Assembly: GCA_026389675.1 (NCBI GenBank)
Contig: JAPLHJ010000035.1
Coordinates: 1-5,444 of the forward strand
Direction: 5' to 3'
Origin: Chloroflexota bacterium
Lineage (GTDB): Bacteria; Chloroflexota; Dehalococcoidia; GIF9; UBA5629
Length of the DNA stretch: 5,444 bases
Shown: positions 1 through 5,076 of the stretch, one piece after another
Layout of the letters: each line of letters opens with the position of its first letter
How positions within the stretch are numbered: the stretch's first letter is position 1
Program-made: the position numbers and the translations under genes
Notes under the pieces: model-generated
Seen by the model: the letters and a program-made list of their open reading frames with translations, nothing else
The model's database searches: none
What the model was told of the DNA's origin: nothing

Positions 1-2
1 AG

Positions 3-83
3 GTTACGTCCGACGCCGGATTATTAGCCTGCCGGGAACTTGATGCGGCGCTGGGTCTGCGTTCGGTCAAAAATCGGTGCTGA
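3..83 (+). pseudogene. Relic of an IS1380-type transposase (N-terminal part)
   Basis: Reading from base 3, the frame gives a 26-residue stretch beginning VTSDAGLLACRELDAALGL, closed by TGA at 81-83. A pattern of T-S-D/G-G-L-L-x-x-R-E-L/V-D-x-x-L-G-L is characteristic of the N-terminal region of IS1380-family DDE transposases (DDE_Tnp_1 group), where it is followed by several hundred residues with the catalytic core. Here the frame stops within about seven residues of the motif, and I find no continuation in the other two plus frames before the next gene, so the element is inactive and mostly deleted. The gene's own start lies left of the window. The match rests on one short motif, so the family name is probable and not certain. 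Confidence 0.5.
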
Positions 84-126
84 ACGCGGTTGAGGGCAGG
101 AAGTGGGAACCCGGTAGTCAAAAATC
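66..126 (+). repeat. Short direct repeat GTCAAAAATC, two copies
   Basis: The ten bases GTCAAAAATC occur at 66-75 and again at 117-126, each followed closely by GGT. They lie at the point where the transposase-like reading frame breaks down and before the next coding frame opens. Such short repeats can be the scars of slipped-strand deletion, but two copies of a ten-base AT-rich word could also be chance. No function is claimed. Confidence 0.3.
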
Positions 127-196
127 TGGTCTTGGAACTGTAAAGAGGGGTTGTCGGCACCCCGATATCTGATACTATACGGACAACCAAACGAAA

Positions 197-490
197 GTGC
201 TCAATACGTCTGCTATATTCCCTGTGGATATAAGCGAGGTAGATTTTCGGATAAAAATATATAATGCGCCTGCGGATACTGACCTGAATATTCAGTGGAT
301 CATTGCCAAGAGCGACGAGGCGGCCGTGGATAATTACCTGGTTAAAGAGGACAAGAATAAAATCGATGGCACATTGGAAGTGGCTGCCAAATTGATCGCC
401 GGAAAGAACAAGTTCGTCAGGGGCGATTACGTGGTTAAGCTGCTGCTGGACGGTCAGGAAAAAGCCGCTGTCCCTTTCAAGGTGCAGTAG
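197..490 (+). CDS. Probable C-terminal fragment of an exported beta-rich protein, 5'-truncated
   Basis: From GTG at 197 this encodes 97 residues. The frame is open further back, to just after TGA at 170-172, but that stretch has no ATG and there is no clear Shine-Dalgarno sequence before the GTG. The product has no signal peptide or membrane segment. It has alternating hydrophobic strands and ends in GDYVVKLLLDGQEKAAVPFKV (residues 76-96), the kind of final strands seen in beta-sandwich domains at the C-terminus of secreted or lipoprotein-anchored proteins. The block NAPADTDLNIQW (23-34) resembles extracellular domains I associate with Chloroflexota hypothetical proteins. The abrupt start, missing ribosome site and transposase relic just upstream suggest the 5' part of a larger gene was lost. 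It could instead be a small intact protein. No enzyme function can be assigned. It converges on the solute-binding lipoprotein gene with only 25 bases between the stops. Confidence 0.55.
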   Translation: MLNTSAIFPVDISEVDFRIKIYNAPADTDLNIQWIIAKSDEAAVDNYLVKEDKNKIDGTLEVAAKLIAGKNKFVRGDYVVKLLLDGQEKAAVPFKVQ

Positions 491-515
491 GTTACCGGCG
501 TTTCAGGGCTTGAAT

Positions 516-1538
516 CTATTGCCCGGGCAGACTCCTGATTTCCCATAACTTCTGAATACCGGGATCGATTTTGCCCGACCATTCGGCGTACACTGGGTCT
601 GCGGCCGCACGAAATGCTTTGACCTGACCGGGCGTCAGTTCGGTTACAGTCATGCCCTTATCACGCAACAGGCCCAACTGTGTCCGTGCCGCATCGCGTG
701 ATAGCTTTATCTGTTCCTTTGAAGCGTCGCTTGCTGCCTGCCTGATGATTGCCTGGGCATTGCCGGGTAAGCCGTCCCAGTCCTTCTTGTTTATTCCCAG
801 GATCATGGCATCGTACGAGTAATTCCAGACGGTGATGTGATTCTGGACTTCGTAGAGCCTGGCGGACACAATAATGTCTATGGGGTTCTCCTGGCCGTCG
901 ATTTGCCCCTGTTTGAGTGCGCCGTAAACCTCGCCGAAGTTCATCGTGATTGGGATAGCGCCCATCGCTTTATAAATCGAGTTATAAAGATCGACACCAG
1001 GAATACGGATTTTCAAACCGCGCAGGTCATCTGGCGTACTGATGGCGAGTTTGCTGTTGGTCAACTGGCGGAAACCATTCTCACCGTAAGCGAGGCCGAC
1101 TATACCCAGAGCTTCCGTCGCTTTCAGCAATTGATTGCCGGCGGACCCGGACAAGGCTGCATCAACCTGTGAATAGTCTGTGAACAGCCATGGCATCGAG
1201 ATAGCCGCAAACGACTGGTCGAGGTTCGTATAAATCAGATTGGAGTGATAGGTGAAATCGATGCTGCCAGCTTGCAGCATGGTCAGTTCTTTTACCTGGT
1301 CTCCGCCCGCCAGCTCGCCGTTGGGGTAAACGGTTATTTGTATCTGGCCACCGCTGCGCTGTTTGACCAGGTCAGCGAACAAACGCGCTCCTTTGGTCCA
1401 CGATGAATCTTCGTTGGTAACAACGCTCATTTTCCAGTTGCGGGCCGGGATATCCGATACTGGCGCCGGAGAGCAACCGCACAGGGCGAGTGTTAAGCCC
1501 GCCAACAAAACGCATAAATTAGCCTTCAAATTAAACAA
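516..1538 (-). CDS. dctP: TRAP transporter solute-binding lipoprotein, DctP family
   Basis: This 340-residue protein captures an organic acid outside the membrane and would hand it to a DctQM TRAP permease driven by an ion gradient. The N-terminus is a lipoprotein signal: a hydrophobic stretch at residues 8-19 followed by the lipobox L-C-G-C with the lipidated cysteine at 22. The mature part shows DctP hallmarks: AGGDQVKELTMLQAGSIDF (77-95), GLKIRIPG (174-181) whose Arg178 corresponds to the arginine that pairs with the substrate carboxylate, and NFGEVYGALKQGQIDGQENP (200-219). Length is normal for the family. The start is a TTG at 1538, chosen because AAGGAG lies nine bases upstream and the signal peptide begins there. 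No dctQ or dctM lies on either side, so this is an orphan binding protein in this window; a distant permease or a sensory role are both possible. Substrate cannot be read from sequence. Family call is secure, substrate unknown. Confidence 0.9.
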   Translation of the reverse strand: MFNLKANLCVLLAGLTLALCGCSPAPVSDIPARNWKMSVVTNEDSSWTKGARLFADLVKQRSGGQIQITVYPNGELAGGDQVKELTMLQAGSIDFTYHSNLIYTNLDQSFAAISMPWLFTDYSQVDAALSGSAGNQLLKATEALGIVGLAYGENGFRQLTNSKLAISTPDDLRGLKIRIPGVDLYNSIYKAMGAIPITMNFGEVYGALKQGQIDGQENPIDIIVSARLYEVQNHITVWNYSYDAMILGINKKDWDGLPGNAQAIIRQAASDASKEQIKLSRDAARTQLGLLRDKGMTVTELTPGQVKAFRAAADPVYAEWSGKIDPGIQKLWEIRSLPGQ

Positions 1539-1547
1539 GTTCCCGTT

Positions 1548-1553
1548 CTCCTT
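1548..1553 (-). promoter_or_regulatory. Shine-Dalgarno site supporting the TTG start of the solute-binding protein
   Basis: On the minus strand AAGGAG lies nine bases before TTG at 1538. No ATG or GTG in the same frame offers a better start, so this site decides the unusual initiation codon. Confidence 0.7.
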
Positions 1554-1611
1554 TTGCCTCTCCCATTCTAAATACGTCAGGGTAAATAGATAGTGGGGCG
1601 CATTTTTTAGT

Positions 1612-1641
1612 AGTATACCCTAATCTTAATTTTATTGTTTA
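1612..1641 (-). promoter_or_regulatory. Candidate sigma-70-type promoter for the solute-binding protein gene
   Basis: Read on the minus strand, TAAACA (1641-1636) is followed after 18 bases by TATACT (1617-1612), matching four and five of six consensus positions. Transcription would begin near 1605 and give a leader of roughly 65 bases before the TTG start. The -35 box overlaps the end of the upstream gene, so the two minus-strand genes could be transcribed separately although co-directional. Found by eye only. Confidence 0.35.
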
Positions 1642-2285
1642 CGAAGCGCTCTCTGCTCAAGCTTTCCCGTATACAGTTCCCATGCGGTTTTTTCCTCCCC
1701 TGAAGCCTTCCAGAAAACGAAGTTGCAGACCTTCGCTCCGGCGGGAATGGTGCAGGTGAATTTCACCTGCCAGTCCCTGCTGATCCAGCCCATATCGAAG
1801 AGAGCATCCAGCATGCCCTGGACCATGTAGCGCTGCACCCGGCAGTCGAAGGCGCTGTAATGGTCCTGGTGTGGGCACCAGGTTATATCGAAGCTGATCC
1901 GCTCATCGCCTTCTATGCGCGGCTCTTCCAGCGAAGCATAGAAAATGGTGTTCACTACTGTCGCAAAGAAGCTGACGATCTCCGCTTCCGGGATCCCTTC
2001 AGGTTTGCCTAATCCGTCATAGGTTTGTTTAACCATGTCGTAGCCGATTCTGCGCAGCGAGTTACTGACCACCTGCTGTCCTTTTTCACCGAATTCCTGC
2101 TCGCAGTCCTTGAGTATCCTGATAACCGCCATGGCCTGCATGGTGCCCCACTGGAAGAGTACCGCCGGGTCGAAATCGGTCTTGCCCAGCACATCCTCCT
2201 TCAAGCGCTTCAATCCCTTTGCATAGGGCTGGTTGAAATGGAATTTACTCCAGTTAGTCTCCTTACGGCTGTCCCAGTGCGGCAT
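1632..2285 (-). CDS. L-2-amino-thiazoline-4-carboxylic acid hydrolase-like protein
   Basis: The 217-residue product is cytosolic, with no signal peptide or membrane span. The N-terminal half (about 40-120) is predicted helical and includes EFGEKGQQVVSNSLRRIG (64-81). The C-terminal half has SFDITWCPHQDHY (131-143), then a helical block to about 167, then QVKFTCTIPAGAKVCNFVFW (173-192). The layout of an E-x-G-E-K-G helix, a W/R-C-P-H/Y turn and a final C-x-F-x-F strand resembles ATC-hydrolase-like proteins (PF14196 group, with related DUFs), many of which are uncharacterised. Characterised members open the thiazoline ring on the route to L-cysteine, but that activity should not be assumed here. 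Cysteines sit at 61, 137, 148, 178 and 187. An in-frame ATG at 2315 would add ten residues, but AAGGAGG five bases before the ATG at 2285 marks this as the true start. Family placement is moderate, reaction uncertain. Confidence 0.6.
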   Translation of the reverse strand: MPHWDSRKETNWSKFHFNQPYAKGLKRLKEDVLGKTDFDPAVLFQWGTMQAMAVIRILKDCEQEFGEKGQQVVSNSLRRIGYDMVKQTYDGLGKPEGIPEAEIVSFFATVVNTIFYASLEEPRIEGDERISFDITWCPHQDHYSAFDCRVQRYMVQGMLDALFDMGWISRDWQVKFTCTIPAGAKVCNFVFWKASGEEKTAWELYTGKLEQRALRKQ

Positions 2286-2290
2286 GGCGG

Positions 2291-2297
2291 CCTCCTT
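2291..2297 (-). promoter_or_regulatory. Strong Shine-Dalgarno site deciding the start of the ATC-hydrolase-like gene
   Basis: On the minus strand the full AAGGAGG is centred upstream of ATG 2285 with a five-base spacer. It would lie inside the coding region if the longer frame from ATG 2315 were used, so it favours the 217-residue product over the 227-residue one. Confidence 0.75.
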
Positions 2298-2338
2298 ATG
2301 TAACAGATTTGGCATATATTACTACAGCCGCCGCCTTT

Positions 2339-2367
2339 TTGACACCCGTCTCACGGCGAAGTAAACT
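2339..2367 (+). promoter_or_regulatory. Candidate sigma-70-type promoter for the four-cysteine small protein
   Basis: A perfect TTGACA (2339-2344) is followed after exactly 17 bases by TAAACT (2362-2367, four of six consensus positions). Transcription would start near 2374, essentially at the ATG of the small protein at 2376, so the transcript would have almost no leader. That fits the lack of a good Shine-Dalgarno sequence there. Confidence 0.45.
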
Positions 2368-2375
2368 CATGAATT

Positions 2376-2558
2376 ATGGCTAAGCGTAAGAAACTCAAAC
2401 CGTCGTGGTTAGACAACTTGAAGATCAGTATCAAGCAGGCGCTGGGCATGAAGATAATACTCTGCGATTCCTGTAAATACGACTGGCGCCAGGCCTGCTA
2501 TCAGCCGGCCCGCCCTAATGCCGTCTGGTGTCCCGACTATTCGAAAAGGGGTAGCTAA
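2376..2558 (+). CDS. Small four-cysteine protein, possible metal-binding
   Basis: This 60-residue protein has a basic N-terminus (MAKRKKLK), an amphipathic stretch at about 11-24, and a compact cysteine-rich tail: C30-D-S-C33, then C41 after seven residues, then C52 in W-C-P-D-Y. Four cysteines spaced C-x2-C-x7-C-x10-C could hold one zinc ion or an iron-sulphur cluster. I do not recognise a named family. The conserved-looking blocks CDSCKYDWRQACYQPARPNA and WCPDY suggest a real, selected protein and not a chance frame. It has no signal peptide or membrane segment. The basic head would suit nucleic-acid or ribosome contact, which is inference only. It is transcribed divergently from the ATC-hydrolase-like gene and converges on the DUF6941-like gene. 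The ATG at 2376 has only a weak purine stretch upstream; ATG 2448 is a less likely alternative that still keeps all the cysteines. Confidence 0.65.
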   Translation: MAKRKKLKPSWLDNLKISIKQALGMKIILCDSCKYDWRQACYQPARPNAVWCPDYSKRGS

Positions 2559-2590
2559 GCGGTACCGGTTCTCAAGGCCCTGAGATAATT

Positions 2591-2998
2591 CTAATTCTGT
2601 GACATTGCCGGCGGCTGGCTGACCCTCAGGGCTATCCTGACCATCTCGTGCCCTTCCACGACCATGTGGATGGAATAGGCCCCGTACCTGGGGAATTCCA
2701 CATTATCGAATCGCAATGCCAGCCGGCCTGTGCTTTCGGCGCCGGAGGGGGGCCTGGGGATATTGAATTTTCCTATAAGCGCAGGCATTATCTCCTTGCC
2801 GTCCTCATCTATCAGGTGCACCTCGAAGTTTTTCTCGCCTGCCTCTACCACCGTTGCCCTTATTTGAACGACCAGGAAAAATGTGGGGTGCCTGGTGGGC
2901 ACCCGGGCGGACATGATGGTATCGAAGCCGATGCCCAGCGCGTTTATCTTGTTGGTCGCCTCTGCGTAATCGCAAATGAAAGCGAAATCTACCTGCAT
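2591..2998 (-). CDS. DUF6941-like conserved protein of unknown function
   Basis: The 135-residue product has no signal peptide and no membrane span and is rich in alternating beta strands. It opens with MQVDFAFICDYAEATNKINA, followed by GIGFDTI (22-28), VPTRHPTFFLVVQIRA (33-48), a strand pair around FEVHLIDEDGKEI (58-70), and a closing EFPRYGAYSIHMVVEG (101-116). This order matches the DUF6941-type small proteins I recall: an N-terminal strand with a D-Y-A/A-D-A-A element, a G-G/I-G-x-D/W turn, P-x-x-H-P and F-P-x-x-G-x-Y near the end. They are predicted to fold as a single beta sandwich. Function is unknown. Start is ATG 2998; an ATG at 3008 is in another frame. No strong Shine-Dalgarno site is present, but an extended -10 element lies directly upstream. 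The gene is divergent from the CNNM-like operon and convergent with the small cysteine protein. Confidence 0.75.
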   Translation of the reverse strand: MQVDFAFICDYAEATNKINALGIGFDTIMSARVPTRHPTFFLVVQIRATVVEAGEKNFEVHLIDEDGKEIMPALIGKFNIPRPPSGAESTGRLALRFDNVEFPRYGAYSIHMVVEGHEMVRIALRVSQPPAMSQN

Positions 2999-3006
2999 GG
3001 CTATTC

Positions 3007-3015
3007 ATTTTACCA
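3007..3015 (-). promoter_or_regulatory. Extended -10 promoter element of the DUF6941-like gene
   Basis: On the minus strand the sequence reads TGGTAAAAT: a TG one base before TAAAAT, which matches five of six -10 positions. No acceptable -35 box lies 16-18 bases upstream, as is tolerated for extended -10 promoters. Transcription would start near 3000, about two bases before the ATG at 2998. Confidence 0.4.
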
Positions 3016-3071
3016 CTTAATCTGCCGGACGGCATCAGGCTGTTAAAAGGTTGCCGTGAGCGGCCTGTTCG

Positions 3072-3100
3072 TTGACTGTAACACTGTTGGATGATATGAT
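3072..3100 (+). promoter_or_regulatory. Strong candidate sigma-70-type promoter of the CNNM-DUF2344-phosphatase operon
   Basis: TTGACT (3072-3077) and TATGAT (3095-3100) each match five of six consensus positions and are separated by the ideal 17 bases. The start point would fall near 3107, leaving a leader of about 25 bases before ATG 3132. The nearest gene in the other direction is the divergent DUF6941-like gene. Confidence 0.6.
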
Positions 3101-3106
3101 AAGCCG

Positions 3107-3118
3107 TATCCCGGGATA
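3107..3118. promoter_or_regulatory. Perfect 12-base palindrome at the operon start point
   Basis: TATCCCGGGATA is exactly self-complementary and sits seven bases after the -10 box, where transcription should begin. This is a typical place for a repressor operator, but one such palindrome is expected by chance in about this much sequence. It lacks a loop, so it is not a terminator. Confidence 0.25.
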
Positions 3119-3131
3119 AGCCGGGGAATAT

Positions 3132-4409
3132 ATGGATAGCGAACGTACTTTATACTTCATCCTGATCTTCGTCTGCCTGCTGTTGGCCGCATTTTTCTCG
3201 AGCGCCGAGGTGTCCATCATCTCTCTCAGCAGGATACGCGTCAAGCACCTGCTTTCCAACAACGTGAAGTTCGCCGACCTGCTGGATAGCTTCCAGAAGC
3301 AGCCGGGTATCTTCCTCTCAGCCTTACTTTTGGGTAACACCGTGGCCAATATCGCGGCCGCGTCCCTGGGAACGCTGGTTGCCGTGAGCCTGTTAGGGAC
3401 AACCATGGGGGCGCTGGTCGCAACGATATGTGTCACTCTATTGGTTCTGGTATTGGGAGAGGTGATACCCAAAACGGTAGCCGCCCATAACGCCGAGAAA
3501 TTTGCGCTGGCCTATACCATACCGGTGCAGCTATTGATCTGGATACTCTATCCAATTGTCTGGGTGCTGAATAAAATAGGCGCCGGCTTCACGAGCATGA
3601 TAACCGATGCAGGTGAAGCCAGGCTGACCGTTGATGAAGCCGAGATACGCACCGCCATAGACGTGGGCGAGGCCGAGGGAGTGTGGAAGGAAACCGAGGC
3701 CGATATGATACATAAAGCCTTTGAATTCCCCGACCGCCCGGTCAGCGATGTTATGCAACCGCGTACGGAGATATCCTTCATCGAGGAAGGGACACTGCTT
3801 GACGAATTCCTCAAGATTTACAGCGAGCACCCGCATTCGAGGTTCCCCGTTTATCACGATACCATGGACAACGTCACGGGTATGTTGACGGTCAAGGATG
3901 TCCTTATGGCCATGGCTAAAAACGAAATACATGAACAAGACCCGGTGGACCGGCTGGTCCGCCAGGCCTATTTTGTGCCGGAAACGAAGAGGCTGGGGGA
4001 AGTGCTGGCCGAAATGCGCGACAGTAATTTTCACATGGCCATCGTCATAGATGAATTCGGCGGCGTGGCCGGTATAGCCAATCTTGAGCACCTGGCGTCG
4101 GAGATCCTGGGCAGTATCGGCGATGAGATGTCGACAAACGAAAAAGAGATAACTCCTATCGATGCCAATACATTTGAGATTGACGGCGGCCTGCGCGTTG
4201 AGGAAGCCAACGACGAATTGGAGCTCGACCTGCCGTCCGGCGATTATGACACTGTAGCCGGGTTTATCCTCAGCCACCTGGGACGCATCCCCAAACAGGG
4301 CGAGCATTTCCGCTACCGCGATATAAAGATAGCCATAACCGAGATAGTCAACCGCAAGATAGAGCGCATCACCATAACCAGGGAAAAGCATGCACCGCCT
4401 TCGGCTTAA
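3132..4409 (+). CDS. CNNM/CorB-type membrane protein with CBS pair and CorC_HlyC domain
   Basis: This 425-residue inner-membrane protein belongs to the group often labelled hemolysin-related; characterised relatives (CorB, MpfA, CNNM) move magnesium or give resistance to cobalt and magnesium. The CNNM transmembrane domain fills residues 1 to about 185, with hydrophobic spans near 7-30, 58-90, 91-112 and 125-150. It carries the family motifs FFSSAEVSI (21-29), LLLGNTVAN (65-73) and LGEVIPKT (108-115). A cytosolic CBS pair follows: VMQPRTEI to VKDVLM (207-259) and about 272-330, containing IVIDEFGGVAGI (304-315). The CorC_HlyC domain runs from about 340 to 417, with IDGGLRVEEAN (350-360) and DYDTVAGFIL (371-380). 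All domains are present and length is normal. ATG 3132 has GGGGA four bases upstream and a good promoter before it. It is the first gene of a plus-strand operon. The hemolysin label should not be read as toxin activity. Transport direction and ion are inferred from relatives. Confidence 0.93.
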   Translation: MDSERTLYFILIFVCLLLAAFFSSAEVSIISLSRIRVKHLLSNNVKFADLLDSFQKQPGIFLSALLLGNTVANIAAASLGTLVAVSLLGTTMGALVATICVTLLVLVLGEVIPKTVAAHNAEKFALAYTIPVQLLIWILYPIVWVLNKIGAGFTSMITDAGEARLTVDEAEIRTAIDVGEAEGVWKETEADMIHKAFEFPDRPVSDVMQPRTEISFIEEGTLLDEFLKIYSEHPHSRFPVYHDTMDNVTGMLTVKDVLMAMAKNEIHEQDPVDRLVRQAYFVPETKRLGEVLAEMRDSNFHMAIVIDEFGGVAGIANLEHLASEILGSIGDEMSTNEKEITPIDANTFEIDGGLRVEEANDELELDLPSGDYDTVAGFILSHLGRIPKQGEHFRYRDIKIAITEIVNRKIERITITREKHAPPSA

Positions 4410-5031
4410 ATTCGGCCGCGGCGAGCAGCTTAAGTTCCTTTCCCACCTTGATTTGATGAGGCTGTGGGAGCGTTCTCTGCGCCGTGCCGGCATTGAATTG
4501 TCTTACTCTGAGGGGTTCAGTCCGCATCCCAGGATATCATTGGCCGCACCCCTGGCCGTGGGCGTGACCAGCGTTGCCGAATTGATGGATATTTTCCTGG
4601 AGGGACGTATCACAGCCGGCCTGTTCGTAGAGAAGGTCGGCGCGCAGTTGCCCGGAGGCCTTGACATAATCGAGATTTTGCCGGTGGGCATCGATGCGCC
4701 GTCCCTGCAATCCCGCCTGCGTTTTGCTGAGTATGCCGTAGTAGTGAAGACAGCCGGTAGCGCCGGGCAAGCGGAGACGGAAATATCAGCGTTGCTGGCC
4801 AAAGAGACTTTGCCCTGGCACCACGCCAGGGATACGGGGGAAAGGTTTTACGACCTGCGGCCTTTGATCGACGGGCTGTGGCTGGAAGGGAAAAGAGATG
4901 AAGGGTTGGGCATCGGCATGAGGTTGCGCTGCGATGCCTCGGGTTCCGGCCGGCCGGAACAGGTGGCCAGGGCGCTGGGATTTAGCGAGATGCCGCAATC
5001 GATTCAACGAACCAGGCTGGTCTTCGCCTGA
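4390..5031 (+). CDS. DUF2344 (TIGR03936 family) radical-SAM-associated protein
   Basis: The 213-residue product matches the DUF2344/TIGR03936 family end to end. The N-terminus has RLRLKFGRGEQLKFLSHLDL (3-22) and then YSEGFSPHPRI (39-49), the two signature blocks, and the protein closes with QRTRLVF. In many bacteria this domain is fused to, or encoded next to, a B12-binding radical SAM protein and near ribonuclease G and ribosomal protein L21 genes, which suggests a role in RNA or ribosome maturation; the molecular function is not established. Here the radical SAM partner is not adjacent, so the domain stands alone between a membrane transporter and a phosphatase. ATG 4390 lies inside the end of the preceding gene, a 20-base overlap, with AGGGA five bases upstream, so translational coupling is likely. 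No signal peptide or membrane segment is present, so it should be cytosolic. Confidence 0.9.
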   Translation: MHRLRLKFGRGEQLKFLSHLDLMRLWERSLRRAGIELSYSEGFSPHPRISLAAPLAVGVTSVAELMDIFLEGRITAGLFVEKVGAQLPGGLDIIEILPVGIDAPSLQSRLRFAEYAVVVKTAGSAGQAETEISALLAKETLPWHHARDTGERFYDLRPLIDGLWLEGKRDEGLGIGMRLRCDASGSGRPEQVARALGFSEMPQSIQRTRLVFA

Positions 5032-5063
5032 TGGTTAGCAATATAATGGACAACCGGTAAGAT

Positions 5064-5069
5064 AAGGAG
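5064..5069 (+). promoter_or_regulatory. Shine-Dalgarno site for the ATT-initiated phosphatase gene
   Basis: AAGGAG is followed by a seven-base spacer and then ATT at 5077, the codon standing where the family's initiator methionine belongs. The optimal spacing argues that ATT really is the start. Confidence 0.7.
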
Positions 5070-5076
5070 CACACAG

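Noticed and set aside
147..163. Hairpin GGGGT-TGTCGGC-ACCCC before the truncated gene
   Set aside because: Five-pair stem without a T-tract; could be part of a lost insertion-sequence end but no matching partner repeat is visible.
837..1172. A 111-codon plus-strand frame inside the solute-binding protein gene
   Set aside because: It lies wholly opposite a clear DctP coding region and shows no family signature or ribosome site.
2286..2315. Ten-residue N-terminal extension of the ATC-hydrolase-like protein from ATG 2315
   Set aside because: The extension would have a complete AAGGAGG inside it, placed correctly for the ATG at 2285, and it has no upstream ribosome site of its own.
2570..2585. 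Hairpin TCTCA-AGGCCC-TGAGA between two convergent genes
   Set aside because: The position suits a shared terminator, but the stem is only five pairs and no T-run follows on either strand.
3531..4493. A 320-codon open frame on the minus strand opposite the CNNM-type gene
   Set aside because: It mirrors a strongly supported gene with full domain structure, has no recognisable motifs, and is best explained by codon bias removing stops from the opposite strand.
5046..5060. Four-codon frame MDNR just before the phosphatase Shine-Dalgarno site
   Set aside because: A possible leader peptide, but with no ribosome-binding site and nothing regulatory in its codons; chance is sufficient explanation.
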